From NCBI RefSeq assembly GCF_019797825.1, contig NZ_CP081855.1:1302001-1366000 (forward strand): a stretch of 64,000 nucleotides of DNA, given 5' to 3'. The notes under the pieces are model-generated. The model was given only the letters and a program-made list of their open reading frames with translations, ran no database searches and had not been told where the DNA came from. The position numbers and the translations under genes are program-made. Of the stretch, positions 17,305 to 27,164 are shown in pieces. The stretch comes from Limosilactobacillus panis. Its GTDB lineage: Bacteria > Bacillota > Bacilli > Lactobacillales > Lactobacillaceae. Position 1 is the stretch's first letter; each line of letters begins with the position of its first letter.

Positions 17305-19344
17305 TTAGTCAAAGTGTGTTTGAAGCTGGTGGCGTTGTAAGTACAGCACCAGCGGTTGATTATCATCTTGTTCATCCCAGTGCGGCGTCATTAATAAGTT
17401 AGCTGCGTCCTGACGGGCAATCTGAAGGATCTTCAGGTCCCCCACCGGGTCACCAACTTTAAAGTCGGGAACCCCCGACTGCTTGTTCCCCAGGACATCC
17501 CCAGAGCCCCGAAGTTCCAGGTCTCGCTGAGCAACCTTGAATCCATCCGTAGTTTCCACCATTGTCTTCATCCGGGCCTTTCCCTCGTCGGTTTTCGGGT
17601 CCGCCAGCAAAAGGCAGTAACTCTGCCGGTCACCACGACCAACCCGCCCCCGTAGTTGGTGGAGCTGGGCGAGACCGAAGCGGTCAGCGTTATAGATCAT
17701 CATGACAGTAGCGTTCGGGTTATCGACCCCGACCTCGATTACTGTGGTGGAGACCAGGACCTGGAGCTTACCGTCCTTGAACTGGTGCATGATGTTTTCC
17801 TTCTCCTCACCGGTCATCCGGCCGTGGAGAAGGCCTACTTGGTATTGGGGGGCGAAGTACTTGGCCATCTCCTGATAAAGGTCAGTGGCGTTTTGAACAT
17901 CGAGGGCCGCCGATTCCTCAATCAAGGGGCTGACGATGTAGGCCTGGGCGCCATCAGCAAGCTGGGCCTCTAAGAAATGAAGGGCCTCACTCTGTTGGCT
18001 AATCTTGAGCCAACGAGTTTCAACTGGTTTCCGGCCAGCGGGCATCTCATCAATTATGGAAACGTCCATTTCACCGTAAGCCGTAATGGCCAGGGTCCGC
18101 GGAATCGGGGTGGCGGTCATCGCGAGAACGTCCGGGTTATTCCCCTTCTCCCGTAATTGCTGCCGCTGGTTAACCCCGAAGCGGTGCTGTTCATCAGTCA
18201 CAACCAGGCCGAGGTTAGCGTACTCCACATTATCCTGAATCAGGGCATGAGTCCCGATAATGAGGTTAATTGACCCATCCTTGATTGCCGTGGCCAGCTG
18301 GTGATGCTGCTTGGCCGTCAAGGACCCGGTCAAAAGGCCAACGTGAACATGGGTCCCTTCAAAGACCTTCGATAGCTTTTCAGCGTGCTGGGCCGCCAGA
18401 ATTTCCGTGGGGGCCATTAATGCGGCCTGGTAACCAGCACTAATGGTGGCATATATGGCGATGGCCGCCACGATTGTTTTCCCGGAGCCAACGTCCCCCT
18501 GGAGGAGGCGGTTCATTTGGTAGGGCTCCCGTAAATCGCGGCAGATCTCGTTGACCACCCTTTTCTGGGCCCCTGTCAACTCGAATCCAATCCCGGCAAT
18601 AAATTCCTTCAATTCGTCATTATGATAGAGAATCCGGTTCCCGTTCCTTTGTCGACGAGCCCGCCGCAGTGCCTGGAGGCGGAGCTGGAAGAGAAAGAAC
18701 TCCTCGTAAGTTGCCGTCCGCCGCGCCGCCTTTGCCTTTCCCGCGTCTTTTGGAAAGTGGAGGTCATGGATCATCTGTTGGCGATCCAGCAGGCGGTAGC
18801 GCTGGCGAAGGGGCGTCGGAATCAGAGTAGGGATAACCGACCAGTAGTCGTCATAGGCCTGGCAAATCAAGCCCCGCAACGTCATCTGACGAATATGCTT
18901 ATTAACCGGGTACACCGCCCCGGAGGACTTCTTCTTTTCGTCCGCCGCGGTCAGCAGCTTATTGGCCGTAACCTGGCGCCGGCGGGCATCCCACTTGCCC
19001 ATCACCGTCACCTGTTCGTTTAGCTGGGCCTTCTTTGCCAGGTAGGCCTGGTTGAAGAAGGTTGCCATGATAACTTGCTGGCCGACTTGAATACGGAGAC
19101 TGAGCCGGCTGCGACGGTACCCGTACCGAGTTAGGAGAGGCTCTGACACTATGGTTCCCTGGACCGTGACTTTCTGTCGATCCTTTACGGTTGCCAGGTC
19201 GACCGGAGTCACATCGTCGTAGCGACTGGGGTAATAGGTTAACAGGTCGCCGACAGTATCAATTCCCAGAGTAGCCAGGTCGGCAACCCGCTTGGGGCCG
19301 ACCCCTTTTAAGTTTGCAACCGAATCCTGCAGGCTTTTCATCAA
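17305..19344 (-). CDS. recG: ATP-dependent DNA helicase RecG
   Basis: A 679-residue helicase that remodels stalled replication forks and branched DNA. An N-terminal wedge (OB) domain lies around residues 60-150. Helicase motifs follow: LLQGDVGSGKTIVAAIA (I), VVTDEQHRFGVNQR (II), MTATPIPRTLA (III) and QLHQLRGRVGRGDRQSYC (VI). It lies 16 bases upstream of plsX, as in many Firmicutes. A terminator separates it from fakA. Confidence 0.97.
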   Translation of the reverse strand: MMKSLQDSVANLKGVGPKRVADLATLGIDTVGDLLTYYPSRYDDVTPVDLATVKDRQKVTVQGTIVSEPLLTRYGYRRSRLSLRIQVGQQVIMATFFNQAYLAKKAQLNEQVTVMGKWDARRRQVTANKLLTAADEKKKSSGAVYPVNKHIRQMTLRGLICQAYDDYWSVIPTLIPTPLRQRYRLLDRQQMIHDLHFPKDAGKAKAARRTATYEEFFLFQLRLQALRRARRQRNGNRILYHNDELKEFIAGIGFELTGAQKRVVNEICRDLREPYQMNRLLQGDVGSGKTIVAAIAIYATISAGYQAALMAPTEILAAQHAEKLSKVFEGTHVHVGLLTGSLTAKQHHQLATAIKDGSINLIIGTHALIQDNVEYANLGLVVTDEQHRFGVNQRQQLREKGNNPDVLAMTATPIPRTLAITAYGEMDVSIIDEMPAGRKPVETRWLKISQQSEALHFLEAQLADGAQAYIVSPLIEESAALDVQNATDLYQEMAKYFAPQYQVGLLHGRMTGEEKENIMHQFKDGKLQVLVSTTVIEVGVDNPNATVMMIYNADRFGLAQLHQLRGRVGRGDRQSYCLLLADPKTDEGKARMKTMVETTDGFKVAQRDLELRGSGDVLGNKQSGVPDFKVGDPVGDLKILQIARQDAANLLMTPHWDEQDDNQPLVLYLQRHQLQTHFD

Positions 19345-19361
19345 TATCCCCCCTCGTTACA

Positions 19362-19397
19362 GAAAAGGGATGTGACAAAATGCCGACATCCCTTCGA
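19362..19397 (-). terminator. Intrinsic terminator after fakA
   Basis: AAGGGATGT and ACATCCCTT arms (19365-19373 and 19386-19394) with TTTTCTG after the stem on the minus strand. Confidence 0.65.
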
Positions 19398-19422
19398 AAA
19401 TTTAATTTACAAATCCCGTTAA

Positions 19423-21132
19423 TTATTCAACCGAGATCAGGTATGGGTAGACTGGTTGACCACCTTCGTAGATCTGGATATCGAGTTCGTCATCGACGTC
19501 TTCAACCGCTTCCTTGATTGCTTCAGCAGTTTTTTTATCGCCATCTTCACCATAGAGAATCGTGACAATTTCACTGTCCTCATCCAGCATCTTCTTGACC
19601 ATTCCGATCGCGGTCGTCTTCATGTCTGGATTGGTGATTACAATCTTACCGTCGACGATTCCTAAGTAGTCGTTTTTCTTGATGTTTTGACCGTCAATCG
19701 TCGTGTCACGGACCGCGTGGGTCACCTCACCACTAGCAACCGTTGCCAGGTTGGCCTCCATGTTCCGCTGGTTGTCATCCAGGGAGTCTTCAGTGTTATA
19801 AGCCAACAGGGCTGACATCGCCTGGGCAATCGTCTTAGTGTGGACAACTTTGGTTGGGATATCAGCAACTTCTGCTGCTTGCTCTGCCGTCATGAAGATA
19901 TTCCCGTTGTCTGGCAGGACCAGGGCCTTCTTGGCACCACTGTTGTTGATGGCATCAACAATGTCCTGGGTACTTGGGTTCATCGTCTGGCCCCCACTAA
20001 TAATGTGGGTGACACCGAGACTCTTCAAGAGCTTAATAATCCCGTCACCGGAAGCAACAGCAATCAGGGCCGTATCGACAGTCTCTTCCTCCGCTTCCTT
20101 TGCCCTTTCAACAGGTGTTGGCTCCTGCTGGTCTTCTTCGCCATCGTGTTCCATGATTTCTTCTTGTTGCCAAACCATGTTGTGAATTTCAATGGTCTGA
20201 AGGTCACCGAACTCCTGTCCCCAACTGAGGACTTGTCCCGGGTGCTCCGTGTGAACATGGACCCGGACCACCTGATCATCATTTAATACCAAGAGGCTGT
20301 CGCCCAGCTTAGCCAGATAATTGTAAAAGGTATCGTAGTCGAACTTCTTCGTAACCTGCTTTCCCTTACCAAGACGGACCAGCATCTGGGTGCAGTAAGT
20401 GTACTTGATATCGGCCGGGTCGAGCTTACCCTGAACACTCTGGTGGTCCATGGCGTTGACCATTTCGTCGACTTCGGCCTTGTCCGGCTTGTATTCGGTA
20501 CTCTTTTCAATTTTCTTACCACTCAACGATTCGTCAAAGGCTTCGAGGACGTAAACCAGTCCCTGACCACCGGAGTCAACCACGCCGACTTCCTTTAAAA
20601 CCGGCAGAAGGTCAGGGGTCTTGGCGAGGGCCTTTTCACTCGCCGCGAAGATTGCGGCAATAATTTCAACCAGGTCGTCAGTCTCCTTGACCTTGTTCAA
20701 CCCCGCCTGGGCGGATTCACGGACAACCGTCAGAATGGTCCCTTCCGTTGGCTTCATGACAGCCTTATAGGCGACCTTAGCCCCATTAGCGTACGCGTTA
20801 ACAAAGTCCTGGGCATTCAGGGTGTCCTTACCAGCCGCAGCCTTGGCAAAGCCCCGAAAAATCTGGGATAGGATAACCCCAGAATTTCCCCGGGCCCCCA
20901 TCAAAAGGCCCTTAGCAAGGGCGGCACTCAGGTCACCAACCTTGGTACTGGATTCCTCACGTTCATACTTAGCACCACTGGACATCGATGAAGCCATGTT
21001 CGTCCCGGTATCACCATCAGGAACGGGAAACACGTTTAGGGAATTAATGAAATCTGCCTTACTATTTAACTTGTCAGCGGCAGCTTGTACCATCTTGCCG
21101 AATTCAAGATTTGTAATTTCTGTTACAGCCAA
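19423..21132 (-). CDS. fakA: Fatty acid kinase subunit FakA (DAK2/DhaL domain)
   Basis: A 569-residue kinase. An N-terminal DhaL-type ATP-binding domain shows SLNVFPVPDGDTGTNM (Asp ligands of magnesium), GARGNSGVILSQIFRGF and VGVVDSGGQGLVYVLEAF. It is followed by a middle domain and a DegV-like C-terminal domain. FakA phosphorylates fatty acids presented by FakB so that PlsX/PlsY can use them. FakB is not in the window. It is 24 bases downstream of an asp23-type gene, the usual arrangement. Confidence 0.93.
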   Translation of the reverse strand: MAVTEITNLEFGKMVQAAADKLNSKADFINSLNVFPVPDGDTGTNMASSMSSGAKYEREESSTKVGDLSAALAKGLLMGARGNSGVILSQIFRGFAKAAAGKDTLNAQDFVNAYANGAKVAYKAVMKPTEGTILTVVRESAQAGLNKVKETDDLVEIIAAIFAASEKALAKTPDLLPVLKEVGVVDSGGQGLVYVLEAFDESLSGKKIEKSTEYKPDKAEVDEMVNAMDHQSVQGKLDPADIKYTYCTQMLVRLGKGKQVTKKFDYDTFYNYLAKLGDSLLVLNDDQVVRVHVHTEHPGQVLSWGQEFGDLQTIEIHNMVWQQEEIMEHDGEEDQQEPTPVERAKEAEEETVDTALIAVASGDGIIKLLKSLGVTHIISGGQTMNPSTQDIVDAINNSGAKKALVLPDNGNIFMTAEQAAEVADIPTKVVHTKTIAQAMSALLAYNTEDSLDDNQRNMEANLATVASGEVTHAVRDTTIDGQNIKKNDYLGIVDGKIVITNPDMKTTAIGMVKKMLDEDSEIVTILYGEDGDKKTAEAIKEAVEDVDDELDIQIYEGGQPVYPYLISVE

Positions 21133-21156
21133 TTAAAAATTCCTCCCGTGGTCTAA

Positions 21157-21522
21157 TTAGTCTTCTTCAATTGAGCGGACGCCCTGAACGCAAACATTAA
21201 CCGCGTCCGCTGTAATGCCGAGCATTGATTCTAGGTTGTACTTAACCTTGGACTGAACGCTCTTTGATACTTCGGAGATCTTCGTCCCGTAGCTAACAAT
21301 GATGTTAACTTCAACTGTAATCCCATTGTCTTGTTGCCGAACTACGACCCCCTTATTGAAGTTTTCCCGCCGCAGGATCTGGTTAACCCCATCACGGACC
21401 GGGTTACGGCTTGCCATTCCAACAACACCGTAATTATCAGTAGCAGCACCACCGACAACCGTAGAAATCACATCGTTGTCAATGTCGATTGTTCCTGCCT
21501 TCGTCTTAATTTTTACTGCCAT
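21157..21522 (-). CDS. Asp23/Gls24 family protein (YloU-like)
   Basis: A 121-residue protein of the alkaline-shock/envelope-stress family. It starts MAVKIKTKAGTIDIDNDVIS with VVGGAATDNYGVVGMASRN, and the end NVCVQGVRSI is typical of the YloU group. ATG at 21522 is chosen because GGGAGG sits eight bases before it. An in-frame ATG two codons upstream is too close to that site. Cotranscribed with fakA. Molecular role unknown; members coat the inner membrane face in some species. Confidence 0.9.
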   Translation of the reverse strand: MAVKIKTKAGTIDIDNDVISTVVGGAATDNYGVVGMASRNPVRDGVNQILRRENFNKGVVVRQQDNGITVEVNIIVSYGTKISEVSKSVQSKVKYNLESMLGITADAVNVCVQGVRSIEED

Positions 21523-21652
21523 CTTCATGGCCTCCCTGCTCGTTTAATGTTCTTTTTTCTATCTAAATTTAGCTAACACCATCATAGCATAGCACAGTGT
21601 TAATAAAAAGTGACCCCTTCGTACTATAGTTAACGGGGTTGATCTTTTTAAG

Positions 21653-21682
21653 ATAAAAAAATAAGCCGCCCTACTGGACGGC
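21653..21682 (-). terminator. Intrinsic terminator of rpmB
   Basis: GCCGTCC/GGGCGGC-type stem (21665-21682) followed on the minus strand by TTATTTTTTT, a few bases past the rpmB stop. A second weak hairpin (ACCCC...GGGGT, 21611-21639) follows. Confidence 0.8.
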
Positions 21683-21693
21683 ATCATTTTTAA

Positions 21694-21879
21694 TTAAACC
21701 CGAGTCACTTTACCGGACTTCAAAGTACGTGCTGAAACGTAAACCTTCTTTGGCTTACCGTTAACCAAGATGGTTGCCTTTTGCAAGTTAGGCTTCCAGC
21801 TACGACGACTTGAGTTAAGGGCGTGAGAACGCTTGTTACCAAAGCGTGTCCGTTTACCGTTGATAAAATCTTTAGCCAT
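21694..21879 (-). CDS. rpmB: 50S ribosomal protein bL28
   Basis: A 61-residue basic protein: [24 protein letters not shown] (split here only for description) and the ending [16 protein letters not shown] match L28. It has no Cys pairs, so it is the zinc-free form. AGAGGAGGGT lies before the ATG. It is monocistronic with its own terminator. Confidence 0.96.
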   Translation of the reverse strand: MAKDFINGKRTRFGNKRSHALNSSRRSWKPNLQKATILVNGKPKKVYVSARTLKSGKVTRV

Positions 21880-22008
21880 TGGTGATACCCTCCTCTTTAT
21901 TACAAGTATTGATATTACGCATAACTGCGATGTAACTCACCTAATTAATTTACCATAGCGATTCCGACAATGCAATAGTTTTCTTTCAAGTATTTTTCCT
22001 TGACAGTC

Positions 22009-22665
22009 CTACTGGGCCGGAATATCCCGGCAGCGAATGACCGCTACGACCCCTTCTTCAAAGGAAAAGTGGTTAATTGGGGCCGTGAAGCGGTTACTCG
22101 ACCAGGAGAAGGGGATAGAGCTCGACCAGTTCTTCAACGGGTACTTCTCGTCCAGAAGGGTTAAACCCTTAACGGGGGTTAGGGTGACAAAGGCTAGATA
22201 ATCCATCCCTGGCGCCTGGTGGACAGCGTGCTGGCCGGGCAGGTAGTAGTCGACCAAATTGCCCCGATCAATAAAGTGAATCTTCTCCACATAGTCGTGG
22301 TAGGCTGCCTGCAAAGGCAGAAAAAGGTTAGCTAACAGGTGGTCAAGCCGGCCACCCGTGCCTCCAAAAATATCAATGCAATCTGGCTGATAATTATCAA
22401 TCGCTAGCTTGACGCCCAACTGGGTATCAGTGAAGTCCTTAGCTGGTGGAAAGGTCTCGATGTCGGTTAGGTGGTCCTTGAGGCGGGCAAATTCAGCCTG
22501 GTTAGTTGAGTCAAAATCACCAATTGCCACCGCGGGAGTAATCCCCCATTTTAAGAGAACGGTCGCCCCGTGGTCGACGGCAATCCAGGCCTCTGCTTGT
22601 CGTTCCAAGATTGTTTCTTTAGGAACCAGGGTTAACGGGCCCCCAACAAGTAAGTTTACGCGCAT
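22009..22665 (-). CDS. thiN: Thiamine pyrophosphokinase
   Basis: A 218-residue enzyme that transfers pyrophosphate from ATP to thiamine, giving the coenzyme for transketolase and phosphoketolase. Motifs: IAVDHGATVLLKWGITPAVAIGDFDS (thiamine- and metal-binding Asp residues), FPPAKDFTDTQLGVKLAI and FGGTGGRLDHLLANL. The start ATG at 22665 has GGGGGAT upstream. The extension to 22722 is rejected. It sits in the conserved rpe-thiN neighbourhood, but a repeat element separates it from rpe. Confidence 0.94.
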   Translation of the reverse strand: MRVNLLVGGPLTLVPKETILERQAEAWIAVDHGATVLLKWGITPAVAIGDFDSTNQAEFARLKDHLTDIETFPPAKDFTDTQLGVKLAIDNYQPDCIDIFGGTGGRLDHLLANLFLPLQAAYHDYVEKIHFIDRGNLVDYYLPGQHAVHQAPGMDYLAFVTLTPVKGLTLLDEKYPLKNWSSSIPFSWSSNRFTAPINHFSFEEGVVAVIRCRDIPAQ

Positions 22666-22691
22666 AAATATCCCCCAAAATAAATAATGAG

Positions 22692-22914
22692 TGAGGCTGG
22701 TGAGAAAACTTTGTTTTCTCACCAGCCTCTTTTAGTACTCCGAATATTACACAACAATCGCGGAAAACTATAGGCGAACTTCACATCGAAGCGTGCTCCT
22801 TGTGTCTAGTGAAGCGAAGCAATCAATTGATTACGAACAATCATTGGACCGTTTCGTGCCAACGACTGTTCTATACTAGCCAAAGGCGCACTCTGATGCT
22901 TTTTTCCCAGCTTC
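22692..22914 (-). repeat. Interspersed element, full copy A (reverse orientation)
   Basis: Read on the minus strand it begins GAAGCTGGGAAAAAA seven bases after the rpe stop. It then matches the 33.2-kb copy nearly base for base in blocks: GGCTAGTATA, GTTGGCACG, CCAATGAT, CGTAATCAAT, AGGAGCACGCTTCGA, CCGCGATT and GTGTAATATTCG. It ends in a hairpin with perfect 17-base arms (22693-22709 and 22713-22729). It fills the gap between rpe and thiN and has no open frame of note. The end hairpin could terminate rpe transcripts. Confidence 0.85.
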
Positions 22915-22920
22915 CATTAA

Positions 22921-23574
22921 TTACTTAGTAGCGTTCCGCAGTGCTTCAACCTGCTTTGCTGGGTCATCAGCATTGAAGACAAAGGAACCAGCAACTGCAA
23001 CGGTGGCACCAGCCTTGTAGCAGTCGGTAACGGTCTTATCGTTAACCCCACCATCAACTTCGATGTCAAAGTCGTAGCCCTTTTGCTTCTTAATTTCGTT
23101 CAATTGGGCAATCTTTTCCACCGTTTCTGGCAGGAACTTTTGACCACCGAAGCCAGGGTTAACAGTCATGACCAGGACTTGGTCAACCATGTGCAGGACG
23201 GGTTCAATCATGGCTACTGGCGTACCAGGGTTGATAACAACTTCAGCCTTAACGCCGCCTTTCTTGATAATTTGCAGGGCCCGGTGGATATGCTGGGTGG
23301 CTTCTACTTGCACACCAATGATGTCGGCGCCGGCGTCAATAAACATTGGCAGGATATGTTCTGGATGTTCGACCATTAAGTGAACATCCAGGGTCATCTT
23401 GGTAATTGGACGAATAGCCTTAACAAAGCCAGGACCGTAAGAGATGCTTGGCACAAAAGTCCCATCCATCACGTCGATGTGGAGGTATTCAGCGCCCGCC
23501 TTGTCGACCTTTTCAATATCCTTTTGTAAATTTACGTAATCAGCACTCAAAATTGATGGTGCAACTTTAATCAT
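22921..23574 (-). CDS. rpe: Ribulose-phosphate 3-epimerase
   Basis: A 217-residue TIM-barrel enzyme interconverting ribulose-5-phosphate and xylulose-5-phosphate, feeding the phosphoketolase pathway. Motifs: VAPSILSADY, HIDVMDGTFVPSISYGP (metal His/Asp), DVHLMVEHPE, TVNPGFGGQKFLP and DIEVDGGVN. Start ATG at 23574 with GAGGGAATTAGA before it. It lies ten bases downstream of rsgA. Confidence 0.96.
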   Translation of the reverse strand: MIKVAPSILSADYVNLQKDIEKVDKAGAEYLHIDVMDGTFVPSISYGPGFVKAIRPITKMTLDVHLMVEHPEHILPMFIDAGADIIGVQVEATQHIHRALQIIKKGGVKAEVVINPGTPVAMIEPVLHMVDQVLVMTVNPGFGGQKFLPETVEKIAQLNEIKKQKGYDFDIEVDGGVNDKTVTDCYKAGATVAVAGSFVFNADDPAKQVEALRNATK

Positions 23575-23584
23575 TCTAATTCCC

Positions 23585-24457
23585 TCATTTCTTATAATTT
23601 GGCTTCTGGTTGACGATGATGTCGTGGAACTGGACATAGTCGTCATACCGACTCTTCATGATTATACCATGGTCTAGAGCATTCTTCACAGCGCAACGGG
23701 GTTCTTTCAAGTGTAGGCAGCCACGGAATTTACATTCCGGCGCCAGCCGCCGCATCTCTGGAAAGAGGTTCGGCAGCTCTTCAACAGTCATATCAAAGGC
23801 TTCATAAGAAGAAAAGCCTGGCGTATCCGCAATCAGGGCCCCATTGACATTCAAGAGGCTCACCTTTCTGGTTGTATGCCGGCCACGCTTTAAAGCCTGG
23901 GAAATCTCCCCGGTTGCCAAGTCAAGTTCAGGTGCCAGGTGGTTGAGGAGAGTTGACTTTCCCGCCCCCGTCTGACCCATCATCGTCACAACTTGACCAA
24001 TCAAAGGTTTTTGTAGGCGGCTTAACTGGTCTTTTGCAAACGGCTGCCGATTCACGAAGACCCAGTAGCCAATTTTAGAATAACCCGCCGCCACTTCCTG
24101 AATGTGGTCATACTGGCCATCGGTGAGGAGGTCGGTCTTTGAGAAGAAAATCAGTGGCGTAATTCCCTGCTCCTCTAAGCCAACCAACTGGCGATCCAGT
24201 AGGTTGGGTGAGAAGGTCGGCTGAATGGTGGCCGTTACCACCACCGCCATTGTGATGTTGGCGACAGGCGGTCGGACCATCTCGTTTTGCCGCGGGAGGA
24301 CCTTCAGGAGATAACCATCACTGAATTCAACCTGGTCACCAACTACCGGCTTGATCTTCTTCTTGCGGAAGTTGCCCCGCCCCCGGGTGCGGTAAATCTT
24401 TCCGTCCGCAATGACGTCGTAAAAGCCACTTAAAGACTGTTGAATAATTCCTTTCAC
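23585..24457 (-). CDS. rsgA: Small ribosomal subunit biogenesis GTPase RsgA
   Basis: A 290-residue circularly permuted GTPase that checks late 30S assembly. An N-terminal OB domain is followed by the permuted motifs FFSKTDLL (G4), [15 protein letters not shown] (G1) and [13 protein letters not shown] (G3). A C-terminal zinc knuckle has [20 protein letters not shown] (Cys-Cys-His-Cys). It is 14 bases downstream of prkC in the usual prkC-rsgA-rpe-thiN order. Confidence 0.96.
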   Translation of the reverse strand: MKGIIQQSLSGFYDVIADGKIYRTRGRGNFRKKKIKPVVGDQVEFSDGYLLKVLPRQNEMVRPPVANITMAVVVTATIQPTFSPNLLDRQLVGLEEQGITPLIFFSKTDLLTDGQYDHIQEVAAGYSKIGYWVFVNRQPFAKDQLSRLQKPLIGQVVTMMGQTGAGKSTLLNHLAPELDLATGEISQALKRGRHTTRKVSLLNVNGALIADTPGFSSYEAFDMTVEELPNLFPEMRRLAPECKFRGCLHLKEPRCAVKNALDHGIIMKSRYDDYVQFHDIIVNQKPNYKK

Positions 24458-24471
24458 TTTACACCTCTACT

Positions 24472-26403
24472 TTATCCTGTGATATTTGTTGCGCTCATAA
24501 TCGTCCGACCGTTTCTAACAACCCGGTAGGCCCCCATCTGACCGTTTTTAAGGGTAAATGGTACGTTAATGGTGGTCTCCTGGTTGATTGTAATATCCTG
24601 GTACTCCATCGTCAGATTATGGTTAGCGTCCCGGATGTAAATCTGGACCCGGTTCTCCCGCTGACCACCATTCCCGTCAAATGGGATGTTGATCTGGATA
24701 TTAGTGGTTTTTGTCTGGTTGCCAGAGTTTGCTAAAGTCACCGTCAGGGTATCACCGTGGTTAAGGGTACCGCCCGCTTTGGGTGTCTGACTGATAACGT
24801 GATTAGTGGCCACCGTCTTGGACTTTTTCTCCTGGGTCGTCAACTGTAACTTATGCTCGTTAGCAAACTTCTGGACAACGCTGACGTCCTGATTGCGGAA
24901 GTTCGGAATCTTGATATTCTGCTTGCCGGCACTAACCCGGAAGGTAATCGTGTCACCATTCGTGTTGACCGTCTTCCCCTTGGAGAAGTTCTGCTTCATG
25001 ATGGTCCCCGGGTCAGCGGTGTCTGAATAGACCTTCTGCTGGCGAACCAAAAAGCCCTTGTTGCGCAAGGAGTTGGCAACGGACGAGTAGTCGTCACCCA
25101 CGTAGTCCGCCATCTTCATGTTCTTTACCCCGGTGCTGACTTCGAGGTCAACACTGCCGTTGACCCGCTTCTTCGCGCTGACGCCGGGAGTGCTATCGAT
25201 GACGTGGTTCTTGGCTACCTGTTCACTGTTAACCCGGGTAATATTACCGACCCGCAGTCCCTGGGCATTCAAAAGACGCTCGGCCTGAATCGGAGTCTTC
25301 CCTTCAACGTCAGGCACAATGACCTGGCGGAACATAAACCACCAGGTGCAAATACCGGCGCCAATTGCCAGGATTGCGGCAAGGCCGCTAAGCCAGTACC
25401 AGAGGTGACGGTGCCCCTTCTTGGGTTGCTGATCAGTTTCCTGGTCGTCTTTTTCGTCCTGCTTGGCCGCGTGTTCCGCGTCGGCCTGCCTGATCTGCTT
25501 GGAGATCTCGGCGGCAGAAAGAACCTTGGTCTTTCCATCGTCGCACTTGACCTCCCAACGGGCTTCGTTGGCCCGCTTGGGATCAAGGCTGGTGGCAAGA
25601 TCTTTTTCCATCTCCTTGACATTTGCGTAACGCTCATGGGGGTCCTTGGCCGTAGCCTTGAGGACAACGTTTTCCAACGGTTGCGGGATCTTAGGGTTAG
25701 TCGACCGTACGGACGGGATATCCTCCCGGAAGTGCTTTAAGGCAATTGATACGGCCGTCTCCCCTTCGAAGGGTACGGAACCCGCCAACATTTCATAAAG
25801 GATGATCCCTAAGGAATAGATATCTGATTGTTTGGTTGCAATGCTTCCCCGCGCTTGTTCGGGGGAAAGGTAGTGTACCGACCCCATTAAGGTGTTGGTT
25901 TGGGTCAGTGAATTTTGGGAGGTCGCAACCGCAATCCCAAAATCAGTAATTTTTATGTTCTTGTTAGCATCAATTAAAATATTCTGCGGTTTTAGGTCAC
26001 GGTGAATAATACCGTGCGCGTGCGCGGTCTCCACAGCCAACAGGATCTGTTTCATAATGTCGACTACTTGGGGGAGCGGAATTGGGTAGTGTTCCTTGAT
26101 AAAAGCTTTTAAATCCGTTCCCTGGACGTACTGCATCACCATGTACTGCAACCCGTTATCCTCACCGACGTCGTAAACACCGACAATGTGGGGGTCGTTT
26201 AGTTGGGTTGCCGCCAGGGCTTCTCGGTGGAAGCGACGCTTGGTCTTGGGGTCGTCCCGCAAGTCCAAACGGAGCAGTTTGATTGAAACGTCGCGATCTA
26301 AAACCATGTCATGAGCTAAGTAAACGGTTGCCATTCCGCCCTCACCTAAAGAGCGGATAATCCTGTATCGGTGACCGATCGTTTCTCCAGGATTCATACT
26401 CAA
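24472..26403 (-). CDS. prkC: PASTA-domain serine/threonine protein kinase PrkC (Stk1)
   Basis: A 643-residue membrane kinase. The cytosolic kinase domain (1-270) has GEGGMATVYLA, the Lys of VSIKLLRLD, HRDLKPQNILI, DFGIAVA and a threonine-rich activation loop. An acidic linker leads to one membrane helix (about 335-358, WYWLSGLAAILAIGAGICTW). Three PASTA repeats outside (about 362-560) are presumed to sense muropeptide or lipid II. A C-terminal beta-rich tail follows. It overlaps stp, its cognate phosphatase, by four bases. Confidence 0.95.
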   Translation of the reverse strand: MSMNPGETIGHRYRIIRSLGEGGMATVYLAHDMVLDRDVSIKLLRLDLRDDPKTKRRFHREALAATQLNDPHIVGVYDVGEDNGLQYMVMQYVQGTDLKAFIKEHYPIPLPQVVDIMKQILLAVETAHAHGIIHRDLKPQNILIDANKNIKITDFGIAVATSQNSLTQTNTLMGSVHYLSPEQARGSIATKQSDIYSLGIILYEMLAGSVPFEGETAVSIALKHFREDIPSVRSTNPKIPQPLENVVLKATAKDPHERYANVKEMEKDLATSLDPKRANEARWEVKCDDGKTKVLSAAEISKQIRQADAEHAAKQDEKDDQETDQQPKKGHRHLWYWLSGLAAILAIGAGICTWWFMFRQVIVPDVEGKTPIQAERLLNAQGLRVGNITRVNSEQVAKNHVIDSTPGVSAKKRVNGSVDLEVSTGVKNMKMADYVGDDYSSVANSLRNKGFLVRQQKVYSDTADPGTIMKQNFSKGKTVNTNGDTITFRVSAGKQNIKIPNFRNQDVSVVQKFANEHKLQLTTQEKKSKTVATNHVISQTPKAGGTLNHGDTLTVTLANSGNQTKTTNIQINIPFDGNGGQRENRVQIYIRDANHNLTMEYQDITINQETTINVPFTLKNGQMGAYRVVRNGRTIMSATNITG

Positions 26404-27146
26404 CCCTCCTGGCTATAATCATTAATTCCAATTAAGACGGTGATATTATCGGGGCCCCCCGCTTCGTTGGCCTTCTTAACAAGGCGTGCACACTTCTGGT
26501 CAATTGGAACCTGGTCGTCACTTAAGACTGCCTTTAATTCATCCTTTTCGACAGTCTTAAAAAGCCCATCGGAGCACATCAGAAGTTTATCGCCGTGAGT
26601 AAATTTAAAACGGTTTACTTCAATTTGTGCATCAGGTGAAATTCCAATTGCCCGGGTAATAATGTTGCTTTGGGGAAGTTTTAAGGCCTCTTCTTCTGTG
26701 ATATCGCCACTCTTGACGAGTTCGTTTACCAAGGAATGGTCAATTGTGACCTGGGTCATCATGTCATTATGCAAAAGGTAGCCACGACTATCCCCAATGT
26801 TGGCCACGACGAGGCTCTTTTTAAACGCCACGGCGGCGACCATGGTCGTGCCCATCCCTCGGTAGATTGTTTGTTGTTTTGATTTCTTTAATAATTCATC
26901 ATTAATAAGCTGGACTTCCCGGGCAAACCACCGAATTGCTTCGATTGGTTTCTCCGGTCCGTTCTCAATGAAGCGGTGACCGAGACGTTTAACCGTCATT
27001 TCAGCGGCAACATCCCCACTGCGATTTCCACCTATACCATCGGCAATCACCACTAGTTGATTCCCGCGTTTATCGGTAAATTGGGCCACTCGGTCCTGGT
27101 TTTGTGACCGGCGGTGCCCCACATCGGTTTGATAAGCAACCTTCAT
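26400..27146 (-). CDS. stp: PP2C-type protein serine/threonine phosphatase
   Basis: A 248-residue metal-dependent phosphatase. DVGHRRSQNQD, IADGIGGNRSGDVAAEM, VANIGDSRGYLL, MCSDGLFKTVE and GGPDNITVLI carry the Asp ligands of the two metal ions. It removes phosphates placed by PrkC. Its ATGA stop-start overlap with prkC shows translational coupling. Confidence 0.95.
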   Translation of the reverse strand: MKVAYQTDVGHRRSQNQDRVAQFTDKRGNQLVVIADGIGGNRSGDVAAEMTVKRLGHRFIENGPEKPIEAIRWFAREVQLINDELLKKSKQQTIYRGMGTTMVAAVAFKKSLVVANIGDSRGYLLHNDMMTQVTIDHSLVNELVKSGDITEEEALKLPQSNIITRAIGISPDAQIEVNRFKFTHGDKLLMCSDGLFKTVEKDELKAVLSDDQVPIDQKCARLVKKANEAGGPDNITVLIGINDYSQEG

Positions 27147-27164
27147 CTTGGTGCTAATTCCCTT

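Noticed and set aside
16257..17375. Longer PlsX start at 17375
   Set aside because: The extension overlaps recG and has no ribosome-binding site, while 17288 has AGGAGG and the family's N-terminus.
21157..21522. Considered a tandem duplicate of the 41726-42169 asp23-type gene
   Set aside because: The two differ strongly in sequence and belong to separate conserved neighbourhoods (fakA and nusB); they are old paralogues.
22692..22914. Considered as a CRISPR array because of repeated palindromic words
   Set aside because: No regularly spaced direct repeats with unique spacers, and no cas genes; it is a dispersed element.
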